From WHSM01 sp050701635 (GTDB taxonomy: Bacteria > Actinomycetota > Actinomycetes > Mycobacteriales > Micromonosporaceae): a stretch of DNA of 20,420 bases. The stretch covers positions 1 to 20,420 of the forward strand of contig JBOGDF010000057.1 of assembly GCA_050701635.1 (NCBI GenBank), written 5' to 3'. Positions within the stretch are counted from its first letter, which is position 1; every line of letters begins with the position of its first letter. The notes beneath the pieces were generated by a model that did no database searches, had not been told where the DNA came from, and saw only the letters and a list, made by a program, of their open reading frames with translations. Below, piece by piece: positions 6,565-13,674 of this stretch. Position numbers and translations under genes: made by a program.

Positions 6565-7937
6565 CCATCGCCGCCACCCCCGCCACTCCTCTTGCGCCCA
6601 CCGGCCGCAGCGCGCCGCTGGTGCCGGGCGTGCCGGTGCTGGGCTCGTTGAACGAGCTGCGTACCGACCTGCTCGGCAACCTCACCCGCGCCTTCCACCA
6701 GTACGGCGACATGGTGCGGTTCCGGGTCGGGCCGCCCCGGCTGGGCCGCGAGCTGACCGTGCTGTTCCACCCCGAGGGTGCGCACGAGGTGTTCGGCAGC
6801 CACTGGCAGGAGTACCGCAAGGACACCCGGTTCTACCAGGAGATCCGGATCGGGATCGGGGACGGGCTGCTCACCAGCCAGGACGAGGACTGGCTGCGCC
6901 AGAAGCGGTACGTGCAGCCGCTGTTCACGGTGAAGCGGGTCAACTCGTACGCCGACGCGATGGCCGCCGAGGCGGCGCGGATGGCGACCGAGCTGCGGGG
7001 ACGCGACCAGGTCGACCTGCACGCCGAGATGACCCGGCTGACCCTCCGCGTGGTGGTGCGCGTGCTGTTCGGCGACGACGCCGACCAGGTGCTGCCCGTC
7101 GTACGCAAGGAGTTCCCGATCGCCGGCGACGCGACCCGGCGGCGCGCGTTCTCGCCGCTGCAGATCCCGTGGTCGTGGCCGACTCCGCTGAACCGCCGGG
7201 CCCGCCGGGCGCAGCAGGCGCTGTACGGCGCCTGCGACGAGATCATCGCGCGCCGGCGCGCCAGCGGCACCGACGGCGACGACTTCCTGGGCCGGCTGCT
7301 GTCGGCCCGCGACGGCGACGAGGCGCTCACCGACACCGAGGTACGCGAGCAGGTGCTGGTCTTCCTGCTCGCCGGCCACGAGACCACCTCCACCGCGCTG
7401 ACGTTCACGCTCCACCTGCTCGGCCAGCACCCGGAGATCCAGCAGCGGGTACGCGACGAGATCGCCGCCGTGGTCGGCGACGACGCACCGACGGCGGCGC
7501 ACGTACGCGAGCTGGCGTACACCACGATGGTGCTGAAAGAGGGTATGCGGCTCTACCCGTCGGCGCCGGTGACCGGGCGGCGCACCGTGACCGAGCGGGA
7601 GCTGGTCGGCTACCGGGTGCCGGCCGGGATCGACCTGGTGGTGGCGCCGTGGGTGATCCACCGGCACCCCGAGTTCTGGGACGACCCGGAGCGCTTCGAC
7701 CCGGAACGGTTCACCCCGGAACGAGAGAAGGCCCGCCACCGGTACGCCTGGATGCCGTTCGGCGCCGGCCCGCGCGCCTGCATCGGCCAGCACTTCTCGA
7801 TGCTGGAGTCGGTGATCATCCTGGCAACCCTGATCCGGGGGTACGAGTTCCGCGCCGCCGTCACTGACATCCCGCTCGACGTACAGATCACGATGCGCCC
7901 GACGGTGCCGGTCCTGTCCGACCTCGACCCGGCGTAA
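6561..7937 (+). CDS. cytochrome P450
   Basis: A 458-aa haem-thiolate monooxygenase. The signatures are in order: the I-helix AGHETTS (271-277), the K-helix E327-x-x-R330 in LKEGMRLYPSAP, the PERF motif in DDPERFDPERFTPER, and the haem-binding loop FGAGPRACIGQ (400-410) with C407 as thiolate ligand. No membrane anchor or fused reductase is present, so it is soluble and needs a separate redox partner; no ferredoxin gene is nearby. The HETTS I-helix and PxRF spacing resemble the fatty-acid/terpenoid-type P450s rather than the short CYP105/107 type, but the subfamily is not assignable by eye. GAGAGGGGA precedes the ATG, which overlaps the TetR stop. Expression is probably controlled by that repressor; a strong hairpin follows. 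Confidence 0.96.
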   Translation: MTIAATPATPLAPTGRSAPLVPGVPVLGSLNELRTDLLGNLTRAFHQYGDMVRFRVGPPRLGRELTVLFHPEGAHEVFGSHWQEYRKDTRFYQEIRIGIGDGLLTSQDEDWLRQKRYVQPLFTVKRVNSYADAMAAEAARMATELRGRDQVDLHAEMTRLTLRVVVRVLFGDDADQVLPVVRKEFPIAGDATRRRAFSPLQIPWSWPTPLNRRARRAQQALYGACDEIIARRRASGTDGDDFLGRLLSARDGDEALTDTEVREQVLVFLLAGHETTSTALTFTLHLLGQHPEIQQRVRDEIAAVVGDDAPTAAHVRELAYTTMVLKEGMRLYPSAPVTGRRTVTERELVGYRVPAGIDLVVAPWVIHRHPEFWDDPERFDPERFTPEREKARHRYAWMPFGAGPRACIGQHFSMLESVIILATLIRGYEFRAAVTDIPLDVQITMRPTVPVLSDLDPA

Positions 7938-7950
7938 CCAGGACATGGAG

Positions 7951-7991
7951 CGGGCCGCGACGTTCGGCTCGGGCTCAAACGTCGCGGCCCG
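7951..7991 (+). terminator. hairpin terminator after the P450 gene
   Basis: A perfect 14-bp stem (arms 7951-7964 and 7978-7991, core GGGCCGCGACGTT) with a 13-base loop starts 14 bp after the P450 stop. No T tract follows. Confidence 0.75.
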
Positions 7992-8009
7992 GGTCTGCGG
8001 GGGGTGCAG

Positions 8010-8045
8010 CCTAGCTCTGGAGCCTCCCCAGAATCCGGAGCTAGG
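8010..8045. terminator. second hairpin between the P450 gene and the XRE-TPR gene
   Basis: CCTAGCTC-T-GGA pairs with TCC-G-GAGCTAGG (arms 8010-8021 and 8034-8045) around a 12-base loop. It may be a back-up terminator or part of the XRE-TPR gene's control region, about 100 bp upstream of that start. Confidence 0.4.
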
Positions 8046-8147
8046 AGCCGCGGTGTTCCTGTACTGACATTAGGTATAACAGTCTTTGTGACCCGAGTAA
8101 ATGAATTGTTAAGTGGGGCTTTCCCTATACCTGGTTCGGATGCTTAG

Positions 8148-9485
8148 GTGTGGAGCGTGACCGCAGCCGAAATGAGCCCCGAGGACGCGCCGCAAGGCGA
8201 GTCGATCGGCGCACGCCTGCACCGGCTGCGCCAGGACCGCGGTCTCACCCAGAAGGACGTCGCCGGCGAGCGCTACAGCGCCGCGTTCGTGTCCACCATC
8301 GAGTCCGGGCGGCGCAATCCGTCCCGGGACGCGATCGAGTATTTCGCCGAGCGGCTCAAGGTCGACGAGTCCGAGCTGTTGACCGGCCGGCCGGCCCACG
8401 TACTCGCCGAGCTGCGGCTGAAGCTGGCAACCGCCCGACACGCGCGCTCCACCGACGACCTGGACGACGCCGTCGCGCTCTACGACGAGGTGCTGACCGA
8501 GGCCCGGGAGGCGGGGCTGCCCCGGATCGAGGCGGAGGCGATCCACGGGCTGGCCTGGTGCGACCAGCGCGCGGGCGACCCGTCGACCGCGATGACCCGG
8601 CTGGACGAGGCGCAGCGGCTGCTCGCCGACGAGCCGCTCACCGAACACGTGCCGATCATCGCCACCCGGGCCCGGCTGCTGCGGCTGAAAGGCCAGCTGC
8701 GGGAAGCGGCGTACGCCCTGGAGTCGACCCGCGAGCGGCTGGACCGCGACGGTCTGGCCTCCCCGGACGCGCTGGTGCAGCTCTCGTACGGCCTGGTCGG
8801 GGTCTACATGGAGCTGGGGCTGCCGGAACGGGCAGCGCACGCGGCGGAGACCGCGCTGTCGTTCGCCAGCGGGGTCAACGACCCCGAGCAGGTGGCGATG
8901 ATGCACGTACAGGTCTCGCGGACGTTCATCGCCCAGGGCCGTTCCGCCGACGCGGAGGCGGCGCTGGACAAGGCGCACGCCACGTACCAGCAGCTGGATT
9001 ACCAGTTCGAGATCGCGGTGTGCCACTGGTCCCGCGGCTACCTGCTCTCCCGCGAAGAGCGGTACGCCGAGGCCGAGCCCGAGCTGACCACCGCGCGGGA
9101 CATGATGCGCTCCCTCGGGTCGTGGTATTACGCCGGCGCGCTGGCCAGCGAGCTCGGCACCGTGATGTGGAAGCTGGGTCGCCCCGACGAGGCGCTCGCC
9201 GCGCTCGACGACGCGTGGCGGCTGGAAGGCCGCTCCGACACGATCGCGCTCGCCGAGGCGCACCGGCTGAAGGGCATCATCGCGTACGACAAGGGCGACG
9301 TGAAGGTGGCGGAGGCGTCGCTGCGGGAAGCCCTGCAGCTGTGCATCAACGCCGAAGCCGGCCCGCACACGGCGCACACCGCCCGGCTGCTCGGCGACCT
9401 GCTGCGCGACACCGGCCGCGCCGACGAGGCGCTGCAGGTCTACCGGGACGGCCTGGTCGCCGCGGAACGCCCCTCCGCCGAGTAG
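8148..9485 (+). CDS. XRE-family regulator with C-terminal TPR repeats
   Basis: A 445-aa protein. Residues about 17-75 are an XRE helix-turn-helix (GARLHRLRQDRGLTQKDVAG, then YSAAFVSTIESGRRNPSR). The remainder, about 85-440, is alpha-helical with repeated A-x-x-Y/L-x-x-A patterns characteristic of tetratricopeptide repeats (for example ALAALDDAWRLEGRSDTIAL and DEALQVYRDGLVAAERP). Such proteins are common actinobacterial regulators in which the TPR part senses a peptide or partner. GTG 8148 is the longest start; GTG 8157 and ATG 8172 are also in frame and none has an ideal ribosome site. The upstream region is unusually AT-rich (8060-8140) and includes TATAAC and TATACC as -10 candidates. Target genes are unknown; idi lies 62 bp downstream with its own promoter. 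Confidence 0.88.
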   Translation: MWSVTAAEMSPEDAPQGESIGARLHRLRQDRGLTQKDVAGERYSAAFVSTIESGRRNPSRDAIEYFAERLKVDESELLTGRPAHVLAELRLKLATARHARSTDDLDDAVALYDEVLTEAREAGLPRIEAEAIHGLAWCDQRAGDPSTAMTRLDEAQRLLADEPLTEHVPIIATRARLLRLKGQLREAAYALESTRERLDRDGLASPDALVQLSYGLVGVYMELGLPERAAHAAETALSFASGVNDPEQVAMMHVQVSRTFIAQGRSADAEAALDKAHATYQQLDYQFEIAVCHWSRGYLLSREERYAEAEPELTTARDMMRSLGSWYYAGALASELGTVMWKLGRPDEALAALDDAWRLEGRSDTIALAEAHRLKGIIAYDKGDVKVAEASLREALQLCINAEAGPHTAHTARLLGDLLRDTGRADEALQVYRDGLVAAERPSAE

Positions 9486-9534
9486 CGGCGTGCCTGTGCC
9501 GAGACCTGCGGCGATCACGCGGTGACGCTCCGCA

Positions 9535-9540
9535 TATCCT
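9535..9540 (+). promoter_or_regulatory. -10 element for leaderless idi
   Basis: TATCCT ends seven bases before the GTG start at 9548 and no Shine-Dalgarno sequence is present, so transcription probably begins at or next to the start codon. No clear -35 element is visible. Confidence 0.45.
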
Positions 9541-9547
9541 CGGGTAC

Positions 9548-10075
9548 GTGACCCGCGAAGCCCACCTGGTCGAGCTCGTCGACCCCTCCGGTACGCCGCT
9601 CGGCGCCGCCACCGTGGCCGAGGCGCACACCGCGCCCGGCGTACTGCACCGGGCGTTCTCGGTGATGGTGACCGACGGCGCGGGACGCGTGCTGCTGCAG
9701 CGCCGCGCCACCACGAAGACCCGGTTCGCCCGGCGCTGGAGCAACACCTGCTGCGGCCACCCGGCCCCCGGCGAGCCGCTCACCGAGGCCGCCGCGGCCC
9801 GGCTCGCCGACGAGATGGGGCTGTACGGCGTCACGCTCACCGAGGTGGGCCACTTCGTCTACCAGGCCTCGGATCCGGCCACCGGACGGGTGGAACACGA
9901 GTACGACCACGTACTGGTGGGGCGGGTCGATCCGGACGTGGAGCCGCAGCCGGACCCCGCCGAGGCGGACGACTGGCGCTGGATGCCGCTGCCGGCGCTG
10001 CGGGCCGACACCCGGGACGACTCCGATGCGTACACACCCTGGCTTCGCGGGGTGGTAAGGCTGTTGCCGGAGTGA
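9548..10075 (+). CDS. idi: isopentenyl-diphosphate delta-isomerase, type I
   Basis: A 175-aa Nudix-fold enzyme interconverting IPP and DMAPP in isoprenoid synthesis. The catalytic Cys lies in SNTCCGHP (C69, matching Cys67 of the E. coli enzyme), and the metal-binding/catalytic acids are in EHEYDHVLVG (E116, E118). The Nudix-like stretch is PGEPLTEAAAARLADEMG. The family hallmark WRWMPLPAL is near the C-terminus. Length matches the usual 175-200 aa. The GTG start is chosen because the protein N-terminus TREAHLVELVD aligns with the family and a -10 lies seven bases upstream. No other isoprenoid gene is in the window; the MEP-pathway genes must be elsewhere. Confidence 0.95.
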   Translation: MTREAHLVELVDPSGTPLGAATVAEAHTAPGVLHRAFSVMVTDGAGRVLLQRRATTKTRFARRWSNTCCGHPAPGEPLTEAAAARLADEMGLYGVTLTEVGHFVYQASDPATGRVEHEYDHVLVGRVDPDVEPQPDPAEADDWRWMPLPALRADTRDDSDAYTPWLRGVVRLLPE

Positions 10076-10210
10076 TTCACTAAGTTTGTCGGGCTTTCGC
10101 TCGACAGTTGTGCCCCGGCCCACGGTCTCAGAGACATTCAAGGGCTTGGATAGGTCCGTTACGCTTGCCGCCGAGCCGACGTCACTGGCATCCATCGGGG
10201 GGAGGTCGGA

Positions 10211-11008
10211 GTGACGCACCGCCGCATCGTCGTCGCGATCGCGATCTGCGCCCTGGCCCTCTCCGGATGCAACGACCCGAAGGCCGCGCCGGAAAGCCAC
10301 GCCACCTGGCGTGACGTCATCACCTCGCCGAAGCCCGTGCCGCGCGAGGAGAGCGCCCCCTCCCCGACCCCGCCCAAGCCGCCGACCAGCCCGAAGAAAC
10401 CGGCGCCGCGCCCCAGGACCGGCCCGCACGGCTCGGTCATCACCACCGGGTCGGACGGCGTCGGGCTCACCTTCGACGACGGCCCCAGCCCGGCGTGGAC
10501 GCCGAAGGTGCTGGCGCTGCTGCGCCGCGCCAGGGTGAAGGCGACATTCTGTCTGGTCGGCCTCGAGGTGCAGCGCCATCCCGGGCTGGTGCAGGCGATC
10601 GTGCGCGACGGCCACACCCTGTGCAACCACTCCTGGGACCACGACCTTCGGCTCGGCTCCCGCAAACCGGGCGAGATCAAGGCCAACCTGGCGCGTACCA
10701 ACCGGGCGATCCTGCGCGCCGTGCCGGGCGCCCGGATCGGCTACTACCGTCAGCCCGGCGGGGTGTGGACCGCACGGGCGGTCGGCGTCGCCCGCAGCAT
10801 GGGCATGACGCCGCTGCACTGGTCGGTCGACCCGCAGGACTGGCGCAAGCCGCCCGCCCACCAGATCAGCGGCACCGTGCTGCGCCACACCCGCAAGGGC
10901 AGCGTGGTGCTGCTGCATGACGGAGGCGGCGACCGGCACACGACGTACCACGCGCTGCGTACGGTCCTGCCGCAACTCACCCGCCGTTTCCGCCTGGTCT
11001 CCCTTTAG
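10211..11008 (+). CDS. polysaccharide deacetylase (NodB/CE4) lipoprotein
   Basis: A 265-aa cell-surface carbohydrate esterase. A lipoprotein signal ends in the lipobox LSGC with Cys20. A Pro/Ser/Lys-rich linker (about 38-72) spans the wall. The NodB domain has all five motifs: TFDDGPS (D89, D90), H140-S-W-D-H144, RQPGG (R180), DPQDW (208-211) and LLHDGGG (H236). Metal ligands and catalytic base are therefore intact; the likely substrate is N-acetylated peptidoglycan or another surface glycan. GGAGG (10201-10205) sits five bases before the GTG. The gene stands alone, with idi 135 bp upstream and a convergent DUF2277 gene downstream. Confidence 0.94.
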   Translation: MTHRRIVVAIAICALALSGCNDPKAAPESHATWRDVITSPKPVPREESAPSPTPPKPPTSPKKPAPRPRTGPHGSVITTGSDGVGLTFDDGPSPAWTPKVLALLRRARVKATFCLVGLEVQRHPGLVQAIVRDGHTLCNHSWDHDLRLGSRKPGEIKANLARTNRAILRAVPGARIGYYRQPGGVWTARAVGVARSMGMTPLHWSVDPQDWRKPPAHQISGTVLRHTRKGSVVLLHDGGGDRHTTYHALRTVLPQLTRRFRLVSL

Positions 11009-11074
11009 TTCCGGGGGTACGCCGGCCGCCAAGCGACGCCCGTCCGGCTCGGCGGTGCGGCTGGCGCCGTGGGC

Positions 11075-11323
11075 TCAGCGGCGGGCGAGACGCCGCAGCG
11101 GGGGCTCCTTGGTGGGAGGCTGGCGCCGTGGCGGCAGCGACTCCAGCAGCCTCGTGGTTACTGCGGCGACCTCCGCGACCGCCTCGTCGACGGCGGACTG
11201 CGTGGCGGCCGAGACCGACTGGATCCCGGACACCTTCCGTACGTACTGCAACGCGGCGGCGCTGATCTCCTCCGGCGTCGCCGGCGGCTCCAGCCCCCGC
11301 AGTGTGGTGATGTTCCGGCACAT
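11075..11323 (-). CDS. DUF2277 family protein
   Basis: An 82-aa protein that begins MCRNITTLRGLEPPATPEEI and continues AAALQYVRKVSGI, the conserved signature of DUF2277, a small cytosolic family of unknown function widespread in actinobacteria and proteobacteria. The C-terminus is basic (PPLRRLARR). The ATG has no Shine-Dalgarno sequence; TAGGCT on the minus strand ends eight bases upstream, consistent with a leaderless transcript. It is convergent with the deacetylase gene and divergent from the tRNA promoter. Confidence 0.9.
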   Translation of the reverse strand: MCRNITTLRGLEPPATPEEISAAALQYVRKVSGIQSVSAATQSAVDEAVAEVAAVTTRLLESLPPRRQPPTKEPPLRRLARR

Positions 11324-11389
11324 GGTTCTAGAGCCTACGACCAGGGGTACGCGACGGCACCACAGCGGCGACCTCGGCGAGCGCCGCGT

Positions 11390-11418
11390 TTGGCGTTGAC
11401 GAGGGCGTCACGTATGCT
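11390..11418 (+). promoter_or_regulatory. promoter of the tRNA-Glu/tRNA-Asp unit
   Basis: TTGGCG (11390-11395) and TATGCT (11413-11418) are separated by exactly 17 bp, a good housekeeping promoter. The expected start is near 11425, giving a leader of about 64 bases before tRNA-Glu. Confidence 0.65.
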
Positions 11419-11488
11419 TGCGAGGCCTCAAACGGGGTCGATACCGACGAGAGTTGGCAGCCCAGCGTGTGTCATGATGGCGGGGCTG

Positions 11489-11561
11489 GTCCCCATCGTC
11501 TAGCGGCCTAGGACCCCGCCCTTTCAAGGCGGTAGCACGGGTTCGAATCCCGTTGGGGGCA
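11489..11561 (+). tRNA. tRNA-Glu (UUC)
   Basis: Acceptor GTCCCCA pairs with TGGGGGC (one G-U), discriminator A at 11561. The anticodon stem CCGCC/GGCGG holds loop CTTTCAA with anticodon TTC at 11523-11525. The T arm is CGGGTTCGAATCCCG. CCA is not encoded. It shares a transcript with tRNA-Asp. Confidence 0.97.
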
Positions 11562-11574
11562 CGGAAAGTCGCAA

Positions 11575-11649
11575 GGTCCTGTGGAGCAGTCTGGAGTGCT
11601 CACCGCCCTGTCAAGGCGGGGGTCGCGGGTTCAAATCCCGTCAGGACCG
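11575..11649 (+). tRNA. tRNA-Asp (GUC)
   Basis: Acceptor GGTCCTG pairs with CAGGACC, discriminator G at 11649. The anticodon stem CCGCC/GGCGG holds loop CTGTCAA with anticodon GTC at 11610-11612. The T arm is GCGGGTTCAAATCCCGT. CCA is not encoded. Its 3' half is a plausible attachment site (see the integrase-like tail overlapping it). Confidence 0.97.
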
Positions 11650-11668
11650 CACATCTCACCAGCACAAG

Positions 11669-11690
11669 CGCCCGGGCACTCGCCCGGGCG
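11669..11690 (+). terminator. terminator of the tRNA unit
   Basis: A perfect 9-bp stem CGCCCGGGC/GCCCGGGCG with loop ACTC, followed by TTCTGCTTC, begins 19 bp after tRNA-Asp. Confidence 0.8.
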
Positions 11691-11699
11691 TTCTGCTTC

Positions 11700-11723
11700 G
11701 TGACATGACTTGTGACATGAAGT
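11700..11723. repeat. 12-bp direct repeat beside tRNA-Asp
   Basis: GTGACATGACTT is followed directly by GTGACATGAAGT (nine identical bases, then divergence). It sits just past the tRNA terminator, where arm-type integrase sites or an integrase tail would lie. Confidence 0.55.
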
Positions 11724-11770
11724 CGCTGGTTCACCAGACTGCAGTACCCGATTCACGCGTGCTGGTTCCC

Positions 11771-12088
11771 CTACCCCTTGGGCGACCGGCCCAGCCTGCG
11801 TCGATGGAGAGCCATCCTTGCAAAGCCGTTGATCTCGCGGATACACCCCCTGCGCCAAAGGATCGGGTCCGGCCGACGCACGCGTAACCCTGACGTTGCT
11901 CCCCGAACGGCGGTGCCACCCTGACGCAGGACGGATAGCCATTCCTCGTTACAGCTTTCGGCCAGACACCGCCACGGTACGAACAGCGACGGGATATGGA
12001 GTGCGTAGTCCTGCCGTCCCGCCAAGATCTCCTCTGCGGTCGGCGCCGTGTGACGGGGCGCAGGCTTCCGTGGGAACGCCTCATTCAC
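11771..12088 (-). CDS. small protein of unknown function
   Basis: A 105-aa protein from GTG 12088, whose start overlaps the stop of the 51-aa membrane-protein gene (GTGA) and has GGGGAGG seven bases upstream; a longer frame to 12238 is open but lies over that gene. Visible segments: a basic N-terminus, TAEEILAGRQDYALHIPSLF, then VPWRCLAESCNEEW with a C-x4-C pair, and a basic C-terminus (ALHRRRLGRSPKG). No family is recognised with certainty. The coupling indicates it works with the membrane protein. Confidence 0.55.
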   Translation of the reverse strand: MNEAFPRKPAPRHTAPTAEEILAGRQDYALHIPSLFVPWRCLAESCNEEWLSVLRQGGTAVRGATSGLRVRRPDPILWRRGCIREINGFARMALHRRRLGRSPKG

Positions 12089-12240
12089 GCGGAGCCTCCC
12101 CGCCGGCCCGGTACGCACCTCGGACAGGTCAACGTCTCGCCGCACTCGCGGCACCACCTCAACGAACGCCGGAACGTCATCCACGCCATGAGGAATCCCG
12201 CCAGCAAGCCGGCCAGCAACGCTATTTCCTGCGACCACAC
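12085..12240 (-). CDS. 51-aa single-pass membrane protein with two CxxC-type pairs
   Basis: GTG at 12240 is chosen because GGGAGG lies six bases upstream; the frame is open further back but without a ribosome site. The protein opens WSQE, has one transmembrane segment (IALLAGLLAGFLMAWMTF), then a basic stop-transfer RRSLR and a cytoplasmic-looking tail WCRECGETLTCPRC with paired C-x2-C motifs able to hold a zinc ion. It is coupled to the 105-aa gene and transcribed away from the XRE-TPR gene. The function is unknown; a small zinc-binding membrane adaptor is the simplest reading. Confidence 0.6.
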   Translation of the reverse strand: MWSQEIALLAGLLAGFLMAWMTFRRSLRWCRECGETLTCPRCVPGRRGGSA

Positions 12241-12368
12241 GTCAGTCCTCCCATGCAGGCCGGGCACGGCGGCGTACACCTCTTCCGAGTGCCGGGCCTT
12301 CCTGGCGAACCGTGCCGACCGGCTGGGATCAGGGGACGACGTGGCGGCTCCCGGTCGCCAGATGACGC

Positions 12369-12400
12369 GTGTTAACACAGGCAACGCAACGCGGTTAACC
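12369..12400. promoter_or_regulatory. paired GTTAAC palindromes in a divergent control region
   Basis: GTGTTAACAC (12369-12378) and GGTTAACC (12393-12400) are perfect dyads sharing the core GTTAAC, with centres 23 bp apart, about two helical turns. They lie between the small minus-strand operon and the XRE-TPR gene, where a regulator of both would bind. Confidence 0.5.
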
Positions 12401-12434
12401 AGTGCGATCGGCGTACTCCCCGATGGATACTTCT

Positions 12435-12452
12435 GGTGATCGAGAGATCACC
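12435..12452 (+). promoter_or_regulatory. inverted repeat upstream of the XRE-TPR gene
   Basis: GGTGATC-GAGA-GATCACC, perfect 7-bp arms, ends 17 bp before the GTG at 12470. It is either an operator or a leader hairpin just ahead of the ribosome site. Confidence 0.4.
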
Positions 12453-12469
12453 GGGACGGGGAGGCGACG

Positions 12470-13658
12470 GTGGCTTTCTGCTGGACGTCGGAGGCGGCCA
12501 CGAAGCTGCAGGCGGCCCGGACGGCACGCCGATGGACTCAGCTCCAGACGATCAACGAGCTGGAGTCCTGGGCGAAATCAGGCAGGGGTGAGCATCGCCG
12601 GTCGCGCCAGCCTCAAGACGATGCTGTCGCGCTGGGAGAACGGCGGCCGGGTGAGCCCGCTCTACGCCGACCTCTTGTGCAAGGTGTACGACGCGACCCC
12701 GGACGAATTGGGCTTCGAACCCTCCGCCGGGGACGCGGCTCTGCCTGTGCCACGTGTGCCGCCCAGGGTCAGCGCCGGGACCATCGCGTACTTCGGAAAC
12801 GTGTTTGCGCAACATCTCCTGGCCGACAATCTGATGGGTCCCCACCACCTAGTGGACGCGGTGCGTACGCAGGCCGCGATGCTCGATCAGGTCATCAGGG
12901 AAGCGCACGGCACGATCCGGCAGAAGCTGGTCGTGCTGGCGTGTCGGTACAACGAGTTCGCCGGCTGGCTGTACCAGGACGCTGGCGAGCCGGCCAATGC
13001 GACGACGTACACCGATCGCGCGATGGATTACGCACTGGGGCTTGATGATGCCCGCGAGATGGCGTACGTCCTGATGCGCAAGAGCAACATCGCGAGCGAC
13101 CTGGGTCAGGCTGGTCGCGGACTCGGGCTCGCCAACGCGGCGCTGCGGGACCAGACGTGGCTGCCGGCTCAGGTCCGGGCGCTGATCCTCGCCCAGCGCG
13201 GTCGGGCGCTCGCGCTGGTCGGCGATGCGGATGGGGCCGCTCGCACGCTCGATCAGGCGTTCCGCGCGGTGGAGCGATGGGACGGTGAGCCTGACACTCT
13301 CGCGTCGTACTGCAACCTGCCATACGTGGCTATGGAGGCGGCGGCGTGCTGGGATCACCTCGGCAAGCCCGATACTGCGGTGTCGATCTTCGAACGCAAC
13401 GCGAAGGACTGGCCGCCGTCACAGCAGCGCGACTACGGTCTGTTCCTCGCGCGACTCGCCAGCTCGTACGCCGCACAGTCCGACAAGGATCGCGCCTGCG
13501 CCACCGGCTGGGACGCTCTGGACGCCGTTAGCCGAGCCACCTCTGCCCGTGCCATGCGCGAGCTCCAACGGCTGCGTAGCAGACTGAGTGAGTGGCGCCG
13601 AGACACCGAGGTCGCCGAGCTGAGCAGCGCGATCCGGCAGCTGCTTCGGCCGGCGTGA
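12470..13658 (+). pseudogene. XRE-family regulator with TPR-like domain, frameshifted
   Basis: The start is GTG 12470 with GGGGAGG six bases upstream. The first frame reads SEAATKLQAARTARRWTQLQ and INELESWAKSGR, then loses homology at the GGGG run 12585-12588. The HTH continues one base on as VSIAGRASLKTMLSRWENGG, followed by a long helical domain to 13658. Removing one G restores a protein of about 395 aa with the actinobacterial layout of HTH (about 8-90) and TPR-like sensor (for example YLYQDAGEPANATTYTDRAM-type repeats). As sequenced, an internal start such as GTG 12588 would give a product lacking the first HTH helices. It lies 16 bp before the creatininase gene, so the two form one unit. 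Either a recent mutation or a homopolymer error. Confidence 0.75.
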
Positions 13659-13674
13659 GGAGGACTGCGATCCG

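Larger units (their letters stand above)
11631..11735 (-). pseudogene. possible tyrosine-integrase C-terminal tail
   Basis: On the minus strand a short frame reads SCHKSCHEAERPGECPGAC and stops inside the 3' part of tRNA-Asp. Tails with paired Cys-His that run into a tRNA are typical of actinobacterial phage and ICE tyrosine integrases integrated at that tRNA. The catalytic domain is absent: the frame continues to about 11942 without recognisable integrase motifs. It is read as the relic of an element integrated at tRNA-Asp. The paired CH is produced by the direct repeat at 11700-11723. Confidence 0.35.

Noticed and set aside
5901..7937. Continuous 678-codon frame joining the TetR N-tail to the P450 as a fusion
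   Set aside because: Between about 6000 and 6560 the fused frame is Arg/Gly-rich nonsense, while the TetR domain is plainly encoded in the other frame and the P450 has its own ATG and ribosome site.
6057..7946. 629-aa minus-strand open frame
   Set aside because: It is fully antisense to the P450 and TetR genes, with Arg/Gly/His-rich composition and no domain.
8150..9547. Extension of idi upstream through the XRE-TPR gene (641-aa frame)
   Set aside because: The extra residues are an out-of-frame reading of the XRE-TPR gene; idi homology begins at GTG 9548.
8109..11032. Long minus-strand frames (8109-9518 and 9515-11032)
   Set aside because: They are shadows of the XRE-TPR, idi and deacetylase genes, whose motifs are clear on the plus strand.
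12402..12587. N-terminal part of the plus-strand frame starting at 12402
   Set aside because: It is Arg/Ser-rich without homology. The true HTH start lies in the neighbouring frame from GTG 12470 behind a good ribosome site.
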